This document shows, piece by piece, positions 25,101 to 37,774 of a DNA stretch of 64,000 nucleotides. Position numbers and translations under genes: made by a program. The stretch is from Lophius americanus (Eukaryota > Chordata > Actinopteri > Lophiiformes > Lophiidae): contig JBBDHG010000112.1 in the NCBI GenBank assembly GCA_037951165.1, positions 41,001 through 105,000 of the forward strand, written 5' to 3'. Below the pieces are notes generated by a model. It searched no databases and had not been told where the DNA came from. It saw only the letters and a list, made by a program, of their open reading frames with translations. Each line of letters starts with the position of its first letter. Position 1 is the stretch's first letter.

Positions 25101-26929
25101 TCAGAACACTGTCCTTTATGAGCAAAGAAAATGATCACTCCCTGTTTCAACCCCACACTTCAGTGCCTCAACAGCAGTCTACAAAGACAAAACAGATGTG
25201 ATTTGTGATTCACTCATTGCCAATCCCTGGATCTGACTTTCCGTTCTTTACAGAAGGGAGTTAAATAGCAACCATTAAAAACGTGGATTGGAGGAAATTA
25301 TTAGATGCAGTGAGATGGAGAATGGTTTTTCCGAGCCCAACTGAAAGCCATTAATAAATTCAAAGGTCAGACCAGAAGGATAGGATGGACAGGAAACCAC
25401 GGGTTTGTTGCTTTACTATTCAGCTGCAAATTGAGCCTCTTTCGCTCTTTGGCAGAGGAGACACAGTTAATGGAGGAAAACAAAGATGCTCAAATATGAT
25501 CTATTTTAATCCATTTTCTGTATGTTTCATGCATTACTCTCTCTGTTGTGGTATATACAATATAATCGGCAAAAATCTCCAGACCGCAAGTGCTGCATAT
25601 TTCACACAGAATAGCTGTGTGAAACAATAGCAAGCTTGTTCAGCTCTGTGTGTGTGCATGTATGTGTATGAGTGCGTGCATATGTACCTGTGTGCATTTG
25701 TGTGTATCTGTTTACATGTACTGCTCCGACTTAATTGAGGGTGCTGCGAGGATTTTCATCACTCGTGGTAAGACTGGGGAGTATCAGTGCTTTGCTCACT
25801 TTTTTTCTGTTTCAGTCGGCCTAATCATTCCCAATGCTTTCTCATCTTCCTGATATTCTTATTTCATAACAGGATGCATTGATCCGTTTATTTTGGCACT
25901 CATTTCTGTACCAAGTGTGTGATTTAAAAGCACAGATTGTATTGTAGGTATATAAAATTTATATGGTATATGTTTTATTGTAGCACAACGTAGTTCACAT
26001 TGTTGTGAACACGATGTGTCTTTTGTGTTCACAGCAAGACATTTAGACATTAGAGTTAAAAGGCTTTCATTTACCATTTATCTGACTTGTGAAACACTCG
26101 TGGAGACGGGAACTTCAGCTTTATTAAGTATAACTACTCACATTTACATTTTCAAACACATTTTAAGTGATAAAGCGCCCAACCGCACACCCCAGAAGAA
26201 AAAAAATGATAAGATTCATTTTCTGTCGACCAACCATTACATTAGTAAAGTCTCAGCGCTACCTTTCAGATTTATTAATCCAAAATTCATGGAGCTAATT
26301 ATGAATATTTTTTAACAAAAGATGTAATCCTCAATCCATCTAAGCCAGTAATTTCATAACTGTGGTCTTTTCACATAGTTACATAAACAACCGTTTTGTA
26401 TAAACATTTCAATTATGCATTGCAGTCACTTGCCAATGGGTTTTCTAAATGGTGCGGGTCTTGTTGTCAGAGCACAGAAAATCTCTTTGCTCTTCGTGGA
26501 TGTCTGCTGGTTATGTTAACTGCGCCAGGCAGCACAGAGCAGCTGAATGCTAATTGAAACCAACCAGAATGTGAATGAGGTCTGACCTGCTGACTGTGTC
26601 TTGGTGCTGCATGATGATGGCTGATCTCTTGTCCACATGAGGTCATGTATGTGATCGGAAGTGTTGCACATGTTTAAATGTACAGCATAAGGTGTGAATG
26701 TCTGATGTGTGTGAACATCAGTATGCTTATGTGTGCTTATTCTGTAAGGAGTGGGCCAGAGTGCATTGTAATAAGTGCACTGTGAAGTTGTGAACGTGTT
26801 TGTGTGTGTTAATGTGTGCGTGTGATGTTAAAGGAAGCAAGGGCTCCCTTTTCTTGTCTGCCAGAGACAGGGTCCAGATGGGCAGAATCTCCCTCAGGAC
26901 GGTTTGCATAAATAACTTCTTTCTTTCTT

Positions 26930-26961
26930 TTTTTTATATACATATATATATATATTTTTTT
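26930..26961. repeat. T/AT-rich simple repeat
   Basis: A poly-T run, then atatacatatatatatatat, then poly-T. Confidence 0.85.
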
Positions 26962-27415
26962 AACTATTTAAATTGCGATCACTATAATTTGAGGAGTAAT
27001 ATATTCGTTCTAATTTGATATAAGAATTGGATTAAAATGTCTGATATTATCGTTTTAAGCCCTTTTGGTGGATAATACAGCTAATGAAATCTTATTAGGA
27101 GTAACTTTACTAACGGGCGATGAGAATTTTGGATCCGTCAGAAACAACTCTGTATATTGATGGGTTTGTTCAGGAAGGAGGAAAACTGCTACTGATTAAC
27201 AAAGTACTTTCACATTACTGGTTTATTTCTAAGATAAATTGCATATGGAGGCGATTGGACGTGAATGCACAAGTTAAATCATACTATAAGTTGCATGAAG
27301 GGTTATTAATGGTCATTTGGGGGATAATTAGCGTACATGCAGCGTTTAATTGCTTCAGCCCCTCTCAGGATGTTTCCTTGCTGTGCAAGGTGTGTCCTCC
27401 ACTCTCCTCCAACAG

Positions 27416-27751
27416 CGCCCCGCCCCTTCTGCACCTTCACAGCCAATGAGAGGCCGTGCGCGAGGTGACAGAACTTTCCATACATGCCTTGTGGGGAAAG
27501 GTAGAAGGGTGTTTTCCATGAATCTTTTCTTTTGAGTAGATCTCTCGCACTGTCGTTTTGTCACAGTTTGGGAGCAAGTTTTCAGCATCCAAGGATTTGC
27601 TCTGTTTATTCTTTGGCACTGCGGGAATCACTGCGCTAGGTCGTTTCATCCATCCTCTCCGGCACGCTGCCTCTCATCCATCCGGCTCCCGCATCTGAAT
27701 TCGCCGGCTTTTTCAGCAAACCACTTCTGTCCGTAACAGCCTGACACGAGA
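27416..27751 (+). promoter_or_regulatory. elavl4: Promoter and 5' UTR of the MVM leader exon
   Basis: A GC box (gccccgcccc, about 27416-27425) is followed some 20 bp later by a CCAAT box (27443-27447, agccaatgag) and a CpG-bearing block (gccgtgcgcgaggtgac). About 300 bp of mixed C/T-rich sequence then leads to the ATG at 27752. No TATA box is seen. The arrangement fits a TATA-less promoter starting near 27480-27550. Confidence 0.6.
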
Positions 27752-27760
27752 ATGGTCATG
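27752..27760 (+). CDS. elavl4: elavl4 alternative first exon, coding part (MVM)
   Basis: The coding part is ATG GTC ATG, followed directly by the donor gtgagtag. It joins in phase 0 to the exon at 45175 and gives MVM-IISNMEAP. This is the N-terminus of the long-known mammalian HuD isoform (MVMIIS...), so the exon is recognised from family knowledge as well as from splice logic. The start context is strong, with A at -3 and G at +4. About 300 bp of C/T-rich, CpG-containing sequence upstream looks like its 5' UTR and promoter. The coding part is far too short for ORF-based prediction. Confidence 0.88.
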
Positions 27761-28239
27761 GTGAGTAGATTTCATAGGACATGTGAGCAATCTATCCATT
27801 TAATTGTTCTTTTATGTCTTGCATTCCACCAGCTGTCACAACGGGGCGTGCAGCAGCAGGCAGGTGGCTGAAAATGTATTTGTTTTGCCAACACGTTACT
27901 TTGTCACCTCCTTTTCTATTTACTACTAACAAAATCTTTTTTTTAAAAAGGGTAAATATGATCGGAACAAGTATGTGCTGTGACTGCCTAAGCCCAGTGT
28001 ATTTCCTTATTCTATAATCATACCTAAACTAATATATCATTTATCAACTTGGCAGACAATTTAGTTTTTTTTTTCAAATGAAGTTTTATTTTGAAAAAAA
28101 GCATTCGGGTAGTATTTAGGTAAGGGGGGAATCTCAGTGTTAATATTTTCTAAACAAAAGCAGCAATAATTCCCGTGTGCGTGCGTGAAAGTGTGTGTTT
28201 TGGGAGAAAGAGACAGGGAGTGAGACGGAATGGGATGGG

Positions 28240-28932
28240 AGATGGTCTGCATGCGCAGTCTTTTAAGTGTATCGGGGGTTTTCACATGCAGGCAGTAATA
28301 GCTCATTTATATACACAGTGCTGCGCAGGCATCCTATTACCATAGTGCCTGAGGCTGCAATCACTCCGCTCCGCGCGGCTCGCTCAGCCTCAGACATCAG
28401 CAGCGATTGATTGCTTTGCTGAGATTCGAAGTACCTTTTCTCTGCCAAACCTGGCTGAGGCTGGCGTGTGCCGACGAGGGCTCGGAGCCAGCCAGAGAGC
28501 GAAGGTGTTAACGCAGAGGGAGGGGGACGTGAGGCTCAGGGCTGACAAGCAAGCCAAGAAGCCAATCACGGACTCTACACGGGGAGGTGGGGGGGGGTTG
28601 TGGGCGGGCTTTGACCTTCCAGAAGAATGGGCGGGTGGTAGGAGGGATGGATGGAGGAGGAGGGAGGCTTGCTGCAGCCCATCACACATTCACATCCTCA
28701 CCATTCTCCTCTCAGCATCAGTGGAAGAAGGTGATGCCCGCTCCGTACGCCACTACTATGCTGCTCCCTGCTCGCTGCTAAGACGCAGGACGAAAAATAG
28801 AAGAAGGAAGCAGTTGTAGAGGAGACTGAGACAGGAAGGGTAAGACATAGTGAGGGATTTTCTTTGCTGAGGTTTGCTGCAGCAGTTCTGTGAGGAGAGA
28901 GAGATCCTGAGACAACGGCCGGTGTCTCCCAA
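28240..28932 (+). promoter_or_regulatory. elavl4: Promoter and 5' UTR of the MEWNGFKM leader exon
   Basis: NRF1-like words (gcatgcgcag near 28250, ctgcgcaggc near 28322) and a CpG cluster (ccgctccgcgcggctcgctc, about 28366-28385) are followed by a CCAAT box (28562-28566). GC boxes (gggcggg) lie at 28602 and 28629. A G-run (gtgggggggggttgtgg) sits between the CCAAT and GC boxes. Transcription probably starts after about 28640. If it starts further upstream, several out-of-frame upstream reading frames would be included. Confidence 0.6.
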
Positions 28933-28956
28933 ATGGAGTGGAATGGGTTTAAGATG
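28933..28956 (+). CDS. elavl4: elavl4 alternative first exon, coding part (MEWNGFKM)
   Basis: Eight codons, MEWNGFKM, are followed by the consensus donor gtaagtaa. Splicing in phase 0 to 45175 gives MEWNGFKM-IISNMEAP. Mammalian ELAVL4 has an isoform starting MEWNGLKM, so this leader exon is conserved with one Leu-to-Phe difference. The start context is moderate, with G at +4 and C at -3. It lies 1.2 kb downstream of the MVM exon and has its own CpG-rich upstream region with CCAAT and GC boxes, which implies separate promoters for the two isoforms. Confidence 0.9.
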
Positions 28957-31900
28957 GTAAGTAATAAGGCGACTAGCAGCCTACCACTATACTCCACTCT
29001 CCATTCTAGACAATCATTTCTTTCTGAGCAACCTGCAGTGACTTGAGCAGATTGTAGTTTCAGATCGGCCACAGTTAGTATGTCTCATACTCTTTGAAGC
29101 ACAGGTAATGCAGTGGTGCTATTGAACTATTTTGTATACTGAATGAGAAGTTTATTCATGCAGGAAGGAAGGAAATGCCAATGGGGCGGACTAGAGGTTC
29201 GTGGTTGTGAAAAAGATAGGGACAGAGCCAGAAATCATGCTTATAGAGGTAAGGAAGATGGAGAGAGAAATGGAGGGAGGGAAGTGTTAAAGCTGAGGAA
29301 CAGCACCCATTTAATGCTGAAGGCATGGCTGTAGGTGTCCCCCCCTTTTCCTGCCCTTGCACCACTGTGAAATATTTACCTGCGTATAGTGTTGCACCAG
29401 ACATGGAATGCACATTGTTGAAGTGGAAAGCACTGTCAGATTGTAGGGAAACTGGACCTTTGTGGATTTTGTATTCATGTATGCAAAGTAGTCTGTTAAT
29501 TATATAAGCAGACGTGTTATCCGTCATGCTGCTTGTGTGCACCGTGTATGTTTGAGTTGTCCATGTGCAGTTCCAGAGCTGGAAAGATGGAGTAGGTGTG
29601 TTTGTGTTAGAGGCATGCCTGGATTACAATTCATTATAATGTCCTGCATTCTCTTAAGTTTCAAGCCAATAGCTCATATGAGTGTGTGTGAATATGCCAG
29701 TGCTTGTTGGGTTTTGTAAATCGTAGTGCTCTCAGCTTCCTGGGACTTACTCTTAAACTGCATCCATTCATCCTTCCATCCATTAAGTTCCAGTGACAGA
29801 GGGACTAACTACTCATATTTTATCCTGCTGTTTTTTTTACCTGTCATAAAAGACATAGGTATTTCATTGCCTTTACTGCGTCACTGCTCTGAAGGCATTG
29901 TTTTGCATTCTCAATGCATCAATCTGCTTTTAAAATGGTTCTGGTAGTTTCCATAAGGTGGATGACTCACAGTTGTATTTGACCAACAACAGTGGGAGCA
30001 TTATTCATTTGTCGGCAAATAACTGTTTCTGCGTGCTGGCTTCTTTCTGTTGGACACAATGAAAATGGTAATTGAAGTGAAGCGGCTCCCCGGTTAGGTG
30101 ACTCAGTTCAAATTGAACTAGCAGGGGAGCTAACCGGTATGTTGTCTCACTGGACACTCATCGCCAGCCTTTTAGTGTATGTAAGGAAGATGATTGATGA
30201 TGTGAGACGAAGGGCTGCTACTGAAGCACCCTATATTTGTTTATACGGACAGGATTAGTATTTTTATATACATAGACGAAAGAATGAACATTTGATGAGA
30301 AGAAGAAGAAGAGGAAGTGGATTGAAAAAGTTAAATTTTCATCTGGCTTGGAGGTAAATGTGCAGCATGAAACAAGTGGGACAACAAAGCAAGAGACATG
30401 TGACCACTTGGTGCACATACATACAAATACAAATACACAAACACACTTTCATTCGCAGACACACACAAAGACATGGTGGTTCTATTACCTTAAGGCTGAA
30501 CACCATGAACACCAAGGTTCCACATAAATGCTAATAGGGATGGGTTCGTAAGGACTTCTTTGGCTACAGCGCGCTGAAGGAGTTGGTGCATCGTGATTTT
30601 TAATGTAACTAGGGATCAGACAAACATAAGATAACAATGTGTACATGCACACGGAGTCCTAGGGGGGTGACCACTGATGGTGATTCAGTCACAAAGTAAG
30701 AAATGACGGATGATGAACCAACAAATAAAAACATAAGTGAAAGTGACAGAACAATAATACTTATCATACAAATTACACGATGGACCGTGTTGTCTTTTGT
30801 ATGTCTGTATTATCAGCTCTGTGTGCTAGTGTGTGTATCTGATGTGCAGCTGACGTGCGTCCAAATGCACAGTGACATGGTTAACTAGAGCCTGATTAAA
30901 CATCAGACAAACAGAGAGCGAGAGAGGAGGTTCTAAACAATAGGAACAGTTGTCTCTCCATCTTCTCTCCTGGGCTCCTATGTTCAAATGTTGCCTCTGT
31001 ACATGCATGTGTCACTTCACATTTGTAGTTGAGTGGACCTTGAGTTCTAGAACAAATATCAGACTGTTCTCAGGTAGAGGGATTAAACTGGTGATCTGTG
31101 CCTAGAAATTTTATGTTTCTTTTTATTCACTGTCATCAACATTAAGAACTAAAACAATTAACCAAACCAACACAAAAGCTCAACAGGTTTTGTTTTGTTT
31201 TTTTCATTTATATCCTGCTCTAATTATTCAAAAATGTGCTTTGAAATATTTTTTTCAAAAACTAGACAATATATTGAATACCTGATAATCTGATAATATT
31301 TTAAGAACTTTCATAATTATGACACAGTCTTCTCATCACAATTATTTGAGTTAACTACAATTTTTTTTGCTAGAATGTGGTTAAAAATCGCCTACATTCA
31401 TATGTATGACGATCTAAAGATCTGGAACAAAAAGAATTGTCCTATTTCTGTCTCTATTTCCGCATTGTTATCGTGATATTTGACTGGTGTTCGTTAGTAA
31501 GATCATGTGATTGCTCTTCTTCTAGTAAGAATGTAGAATTAATTAACCTTCAGTGCCTCTGACTGTTAAACTCTTGAAGATACTAACTTCTAAATGAGTA
31601 TCTATGAGCACCAAAATCATAGATCATTTGGTCAAAAAGCCAGCTATTACTGAAGTCTCTCAGATGAGATTTAAGTCAAACAGTGCCAATAGATGATTAC
31701 TCATCTTTATAAGGTGCACCTGTATTTTTCAAACTCTGATTAGAAAATTAGACTTACCTACATGCATATAAGTATTTCGGGTAGAGTAGGAATTGTGCAC
31801 TTCCAGCTTCGTGTCACCTTTTTCAAATCTGGCCCTTGTATTAAAGTAATTCAACTGGCCTGTTCTCATTGGCCTTGTTTGTGAGAGAGTGAGAGTGTAG

Positions 31901-32379
31901 ACACTAGTGAGTTTTCAGGAGTGATGTACTTTATGTAGAGGTGATGTGATAGCTACGGGTATTAATAATAACATTTTTTAGTAATTATATTTTTAGTTCA
32001 TTCATTTGTAGCTCAAATGCAAATCCAAAGAAATATTTCTCCTTTTTTGGTGATTTTCTGGAAGGAGATGAAAAAGACTTTTTGCCCTCACATTTGAGGT
32101 TAGGGGTTTAGCCACTACTTTGGTGTATGCTGTGTGAGTTCATTTTGCAGTCTATCACTATTTTGGAGGTACAGTGTCTGTACAAATATCACAAACTATT
32201 ATTTTGTCTGTTTGAATGTCTTTTCCACGTTCCCTTCAACAAAAGCTAGATGGAAGCAGTTAATGAGCCAAAAGCCTTTTTTAATAAGAAGCCGCTCTAA
32301 CCCTCTGTCCCAATTAACACGCTTTGGTTTTTAAATATTCCTTTTGTGTGAAGCATAAACACACATGAAGGCGCACAAA

Positions 32380-32680
32380 ACGGTATCGTTGAAAATTTAA
32401 TGGGCTTCCATAGCAATTTCCTTCATTTATTTAAAATGTTTTTCCCCTCTTTTTAAAACGCTAGAAATCTGAGCGGCATGGCAGGCATTCTGCTGTGAAG
32501 GGAGCAGCATTCACAAATACTAGACCTAATTCCTTTGGCAGCAGCTCGAAACGCTACAGACAGACACATAATCAGCTGGGGAGCGTTAGCGCCTCAGCCC
32601 GCTAGCAAACACAGGACCGAGCCCTTGTTGTGCATCGCCGCTTTTCAGAATAAATATCCCGATAGAAAATACAGTGGAAG
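32380..32680. promoter_or_regulatory. Candidate conserved noncoding element in elavl4 intron
   Basis: Repeat-free sequence with homeodomain-like words (atttaatggg, cctaattcc, cataatcagctg) and, unusually for this intron, several CpGs (gcgttagcgcctcagcccgc near 32582-32601). Composition only; conservation is not visible here. Confidence 0.25.
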
Positions 32681-32964
32681 GAAAGTATTAATGTGTATAG
32701 CTCTTTGTTCTGGAAAAGAGAAACACTGGCTTTCTCAGCTACTTTACTCACTATTCTTTCTCGATCCTCTTCCTCATTTTCCCTCCCTTCTTCCTCCCTG
32801 TCTTGCTGTCATCTTCCACTGCATCCTGTATGTTTTGGTATACAGATGCTTAGATTTGATTGGCAGTTCCTCCTGAGACTGTGCAAAAACGGCTGACTCG
32901 TCTCATCTGCATTTTGCATCCCAAGAAAAAAGGGAACGAGAAGAATCAGCAGGCAGACAGGCTC

Positions 32965-33050
32965 CGTGTGTGTGTTTGTGTTTTTGCGTGTGTGTGTTTG
33001 TGTGTGTGTGTATGTGTTTGCTTGTGTGTGTGTGTCTGTGTGCCTGTGTG
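32965..33050. repeat. Imperfect TG-rich simple repeat
   Basis: Interrupted GT units with tttgtg and ctgtg variants. Again UG-rich in elavl4 RNA. Confidence 0.85.
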
Positions 33051-33469
33051 CGCTTTGCCTATTGTTTGGCTTTGGCAGCTTAACTGGCCCCGGTGCTGTT
33101 GCTGTGGGTTGTTTAAAGGATATTTGAAGGACATACTTTCGACAGGGCTCACAGTGTCTTTCTTATTAAACATTGATGCATTTCTGTAGCTAGATGCATT
33201 ATAGATTGAACATGCAACTGAACATGCTACAAAAATGCACCATTGTAGTTTGTAATAGAAAACATTAGGGTTAATCAACTGTGATGCCAACGCAACAACC
33301 TCTAATTTGACTTATCTTAACAATATAAATACCATGCTGACCTTAGTCTACGCATAATACCAGGACCCTGGAAACTCCATTTGTGGCTGAGAGTGGCTAT
33401 GAAAGGGCCATCTGCAAGTCAGTTGTGGTCAGTGACTCATAAAGATCAGTAAGACTGTACATTAAGACC

Positions 33470-33800
33470 ATAATGCTGGAGCTGACAGGCTTCATCTAAT
33501 AGGGAATTCTATCTCGTCATGAATTATTAGAGCAAAGCTGGCACAGAGCTAGATAATGCCTCACTAGCGTCTCCTATCGATCAGAGGTTTGGCATGCCTT
33601 TTAAAGAAGCCCATTTGAGACCAGGCATAGCCAACCAGATAAGCCCCATGGAAGTAATCAGGCAACAGTTTGAGATAGTAATTCCGATAATGAACCCATT
33701 TTCCCCTACAGGAATATGGATTTTTGTGGCCACTACATATTCCCTTCCGATCATGACTAGATGGAAATGGAGGGGATTGTGATATCTGATGCTTATCAAG
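33470..33800. promoter_or_regulatory. Candidate conserved noncoding element, open in several frames
   Basis: Unique sequence with few simple repeats. Three overlapping open frames of 62 to 83 codons occur on the two strands, yet none carries a family motif. Such an even, stop-poor, repeat-free block inside a large neural-gene intron is typical of conserved enhancers. No splice sites fit an exon. Confidence 0.25.
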
Positions 33801-34431
33801 ACTGATAAATGTCAACAGCAGGCATGAGGCACACCCGTCAAGTCAATGTTCGTCGGTTACAAAGGAGCAGAGTCAGAAATAGAAAAGAACGGGAGAAAGA
33901 AAAAGGGAAGAGATATGAGTGTGTACTGTCTTCACAACTGCACCACTCTCCGCCACATGCTGTCAGACTAAAATGTCATTGGGGTGTTATATACGGTATA
34001 TGTCGCGTAGCTGGCACAGAGTATAGAAACAAAGATAGTCTCATGTGGACATTTTAAATTACTGTGCACTGTACTGCCATAGGGGGGATTATCTTCTTGT
34101 TTGAATGCACAACACACTTATGGTTTAGCTGGGGTGCTGCAGGGCCTTGTTTTTGAATTGTGCTGGTATACGTCGAGGCCGTGTGTCAACCCTCCTCCTT
34201 CTGCAGTAGAAGCAATTACAAAATAGCTCCGCCCTCCAATCAAACCACTGTGAGATTAGATTTTCATAGGAGGTGGTCTCTCATGGTGACTTCCTTAAAC
34301 AATTTGGCTATTACAGTGGCAGCATATTCCTAAAGAGAACGTTTTCAAGCACAGAGTGGTTCAAAGAGTTGAATATTCTTATTTAATCAGGCTTATGACT
34401 AGAGCAAGGACCAATTGTACCGACTAGATTT

Positions 34432-35197
34432 GGGATGCACCAATACTAGTATTGGATATTAGTCAAATGCTGGGCTTGTATACTCATATTCTTAAGACTA
34501 TTCCAATACAACTGCAACCTATGAAACTAAATATCAACGATTTTCTGGCAGTTGAGCAGGTAGGCAGAGGAGCAATGCCACAACAGTAAAATAGATCTAA
34601 AATTGTACTCTGCGTAACTGCTGAGAGGAGTGATTAATACTTCCTTTAATAGGAGCATTTGATCAAACAGCTGAAGAACTACCCAAGCACAGGGTTACTA
34701 CTATTGTTATAAGTGGTAAACAGGAACAACTAACTATGCAGAAGACACCGACAAAGTGGTTGAAAATGTCAAGAGACAACCCACAATCTGTCAACTAAAC
34801 AATAAGCCCCTATCAACAATTTTGCTCTTGATGATTAGTGGTTATTGCTTTTAGGTGATAGGGAACCATCACTGGGTCACATTTTTGCAGTTGAATTCTC
34901 AAATTTAGCATGTTTCAACAAGATCATGTTGTAATGTTGACTTTGTTACAGTCAAGAAAGTAGGAAATATCTGATGAAAATAAAACATGTTTAATATCTG
35001 TAATGTTATTATTGAGTACTCACATCGGGACCTGGAATTGGTAAGTGCTTAAATATAAGTATTCATACTTGTATTTCAAGTTCAGTTTATTCGTCACATA
35101 CACAATCATACAAGTACGATGCACAGAGACTTACATTGTGTGCCAGTTCCAGAAAAACACAAAGCTTTGTTTGAAAAAAATGGTATTGATGCATCCC
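34432..35197. mobile_element. hAT-like MITE with 15-bp terminal inverted repeats
   Basis: The left end GGGATGCACCAATAC (34432-34446) and the right end GTATTGATGCATCCC (35183-35197) are inverted copies with one mismatch in 15. The GGGATGCACC-type terminus and internal tactagtattgg words are characteristic of fish nonautonomous hAT elements. The interior (~735 bp) has no transposase frame. An 8-bp target duplication is not clear; only tagat is shared near both edges. A different repeat (35074-35160) sits near its right end and may be nested. Confidence 0.6.
35074..35160. repeat. Interspersed repeat fragment nested near the MITE end
   Basis: The string ttcagtttattcgtcacata, followed by cacaatcatacaagtacgatg, has the form of a common fish repeat head related to that at 20385-20480. 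Confidence 0.4.
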
Positions 35198-37774
35198 TAT
35201 ATAGATATATACAATTTAGCTTTTCAACTGTCAATCAGTGATGAAGTAAATTGAGCTATCTGTAATTCTGAGTCAGTCATTAGCTTCAACAAACTGTTTA
35301 CCCATTAAGACAGATGACGGACGGCTGTCCTTTTCCCTTGCAGCTATTTGATTATATGAGCTCTGTTTCAGAACGGAATCAATAACCAGATTAGTTAGGC
35401 ACACACAAACACTTGTACACATACACTTACATATATGCACATGTACACACACACACTGACTCAGACTCAATCATACCCTCACACAGCACCCAAAGCTGTG
35501 GAATAAATTCTCGTGTACAGTCGGTTGGTGTCCATGCGATTTAGCTGTTATGCGTTTGCTAAAAGGCAGGCAGAGAGAGAGAGAGAGTCTGCCTTCTAGC
35601 AAAGGCATAAGCCTTACCAAAAACCTACAGAACAGCACTCAGTCTAAGTGCTGTGCTGTGCTTTGTTCTGATAGTATGCCTCTAGGTTGTTTAAATACTT
35701 GTTTAACAAAGGCAATATTCCAATTTCCAGCCTCAAATCACTTTTAGTTCTACAGAAAATTTAGTACAGTCAGATGAGTGTCCAAGGGTGTTATTCCGTT
35801 GATCAAGGTGTATATTTTTATAGGTATGCCTTGAGAGTAAGTGTCTTTAGCCAGCTATCTTTTGTTCTAAGGTCGTATTGTACAACCATCAGGTGTGAGA
35901 ATTGGCTTTAACACGCAAGTAACCTATTTGGTTGTAATAGGATGACATTGCTGACTTGCTTACCTCTGACCTGATAAAGCAGATTGAATATTACTGGTAT
36001 TTGTGCTTGTTTTAACATGTTTGTTTATTATTCTCAGAGTTATTATAGTGTATCTTGCTAAAGATAGGATCCAGTTTCACTGCAATGGCTGTTTGGCAGC
36101 ACAGGTGTATGGCCGCATTCACCTGCCAGCTGCTTGTGGAGGTGGTGTCCACACTCGTGACACATGATGCTGACTCAGATGCATCAGCCTACCTCCTCTT
36201 GCTGTTTCTGCATCCTTTATCCTCTGTCCCAGCCCATCTAAAAGAAACTGTAGCTCAGCATGAATCTTATCTTCATTATCAAATGCGATTTTTGTATCAT
36301 GAAAAATAAAGATGGAGAGAAAGGACTAGCCTACTGGGAAGGAACCACTAATTGACAGACATGATGTAGGCCTGCAGGAGGCTTCACGTCTCCTCTGCCT
36401 GGTCTTTATCCCTTTTCTCTTATGCAAAATGTGTCTTTTGTGCTTACTGTTAATGCTTACTGAATAGGCTATACTTGTTAGATGGATACCATCTTCACTA
36501 ACACTTTAACCACATTAATGACATTTAATTAAGGATGGAATTTCATGTATGAGATGAGACTGGGATTTAGCCTCTTTAATCCACCAAAATTTCTTAGATT
36601 AGGAGGGATTCAACAGTGATGACTCCCATCCATCACACCCAAAGATTACAGCAGTGCAGAGAGGGATGTGCAGCAGAAATATCCGCTGATTTGACTTAGC
36701 TGGGAGCAGATATGCCAGATGCAGCAGTTAAGACTGGAGCAAAGGCTGTCAAACTGTTGATGGGGATATGATGCTATTCACGGGACTGCTGTTAGGATTA
36801 TGGTGATGCACTGACTTGAGGTTTGGATAGAGGTATAGGGGTTAGTAGCATCCATTTTAGGACATTTCCTGGCATGAATACTGGGATGAGGACCTGTGAG
36901 GCCAAGCCAGGGCTAGAGGGTCAGGGACTTTTATTCTAAGACCCTCTCCCTGTGCTCTAGACTTCAGCCAAACAGCAAGGCAGGTGTCCAGCAGATGCCA
37001 CACCCCTCACCAAATAATCTGCAGAGCCTAAGTCACTGGAGCTGCACAAATCAAAGTGTCATCTCCAGAGTCAAGTCCCCCCCCAATTTCCTGCGTGTGT
37101 TTGTGCAGAGATGGAATCAAACCAGGGGACAAATGGCTCCAGTTCGGCATACACTTTGGCTAAGTAAAAGAGACTGGTGTGTGTGTGTTTGTGTGTTTGT
37201 GTGTGTGTGTGGCAATGAAAGAGAGACAGAGAGACAGAGAGAGAAAACTTTGTACGGAGCATTCCATGACCTTGGGTGTTTCCCTTGAAGGATGTAATAC
37301 AAAAAGTAATAACAAGGAGACAAAATCATGATTATCTTGAGTCCCATCATGCTTGGTACTAATGTGGGTTCTTTTGTAAAAAGAGACAGCATTTATTAAT
37401 GGAGTTAAGCAGTTATGATAGATATATAAAATAAAACTGAACATGTTAGTTCAGCAGGGATGCAGCTAATGTTAGCGTAAAGCATCAACACTTGATAAGA
37501 TGTGTATTTGCTGATCTAGTTCTAGACTGTAATACTGCTGCCGTTCTTAGAGTGGGATGGGTGCAACTATCAGTTGATGATCTGTGAAGTTCATTCTTTA
37601 CCTACAAAGGTTTTTTTCAGTTAGAAAAACAAAATGTGCTACTCAATATGTGCAAAATGTAATTCAAGACCCAAAACTATTTCATTTATGGTGATTATTT
37701 AGTCTGCTAAACTTTAAAGTTTTCCACTTGTTAATTCCAAGGAAAAATATATTTCATTTTTCATCCAGTATTTG

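Noticed and set aside
28466..28819. 117-codon open frame in the CpG-rich region before the MEWNGFKM exon
   Set aside because: GC-rich promoter/5' UTR sequence lengthens chance frames; no motif; at most an upstream reading frame.
28838..28845. Extra donor (gggtaagac) upstream of the MEWNGFKM leader
   Set aside because: No suitable coding frame or acceptor pairing; could only reshape the 5' UTR.
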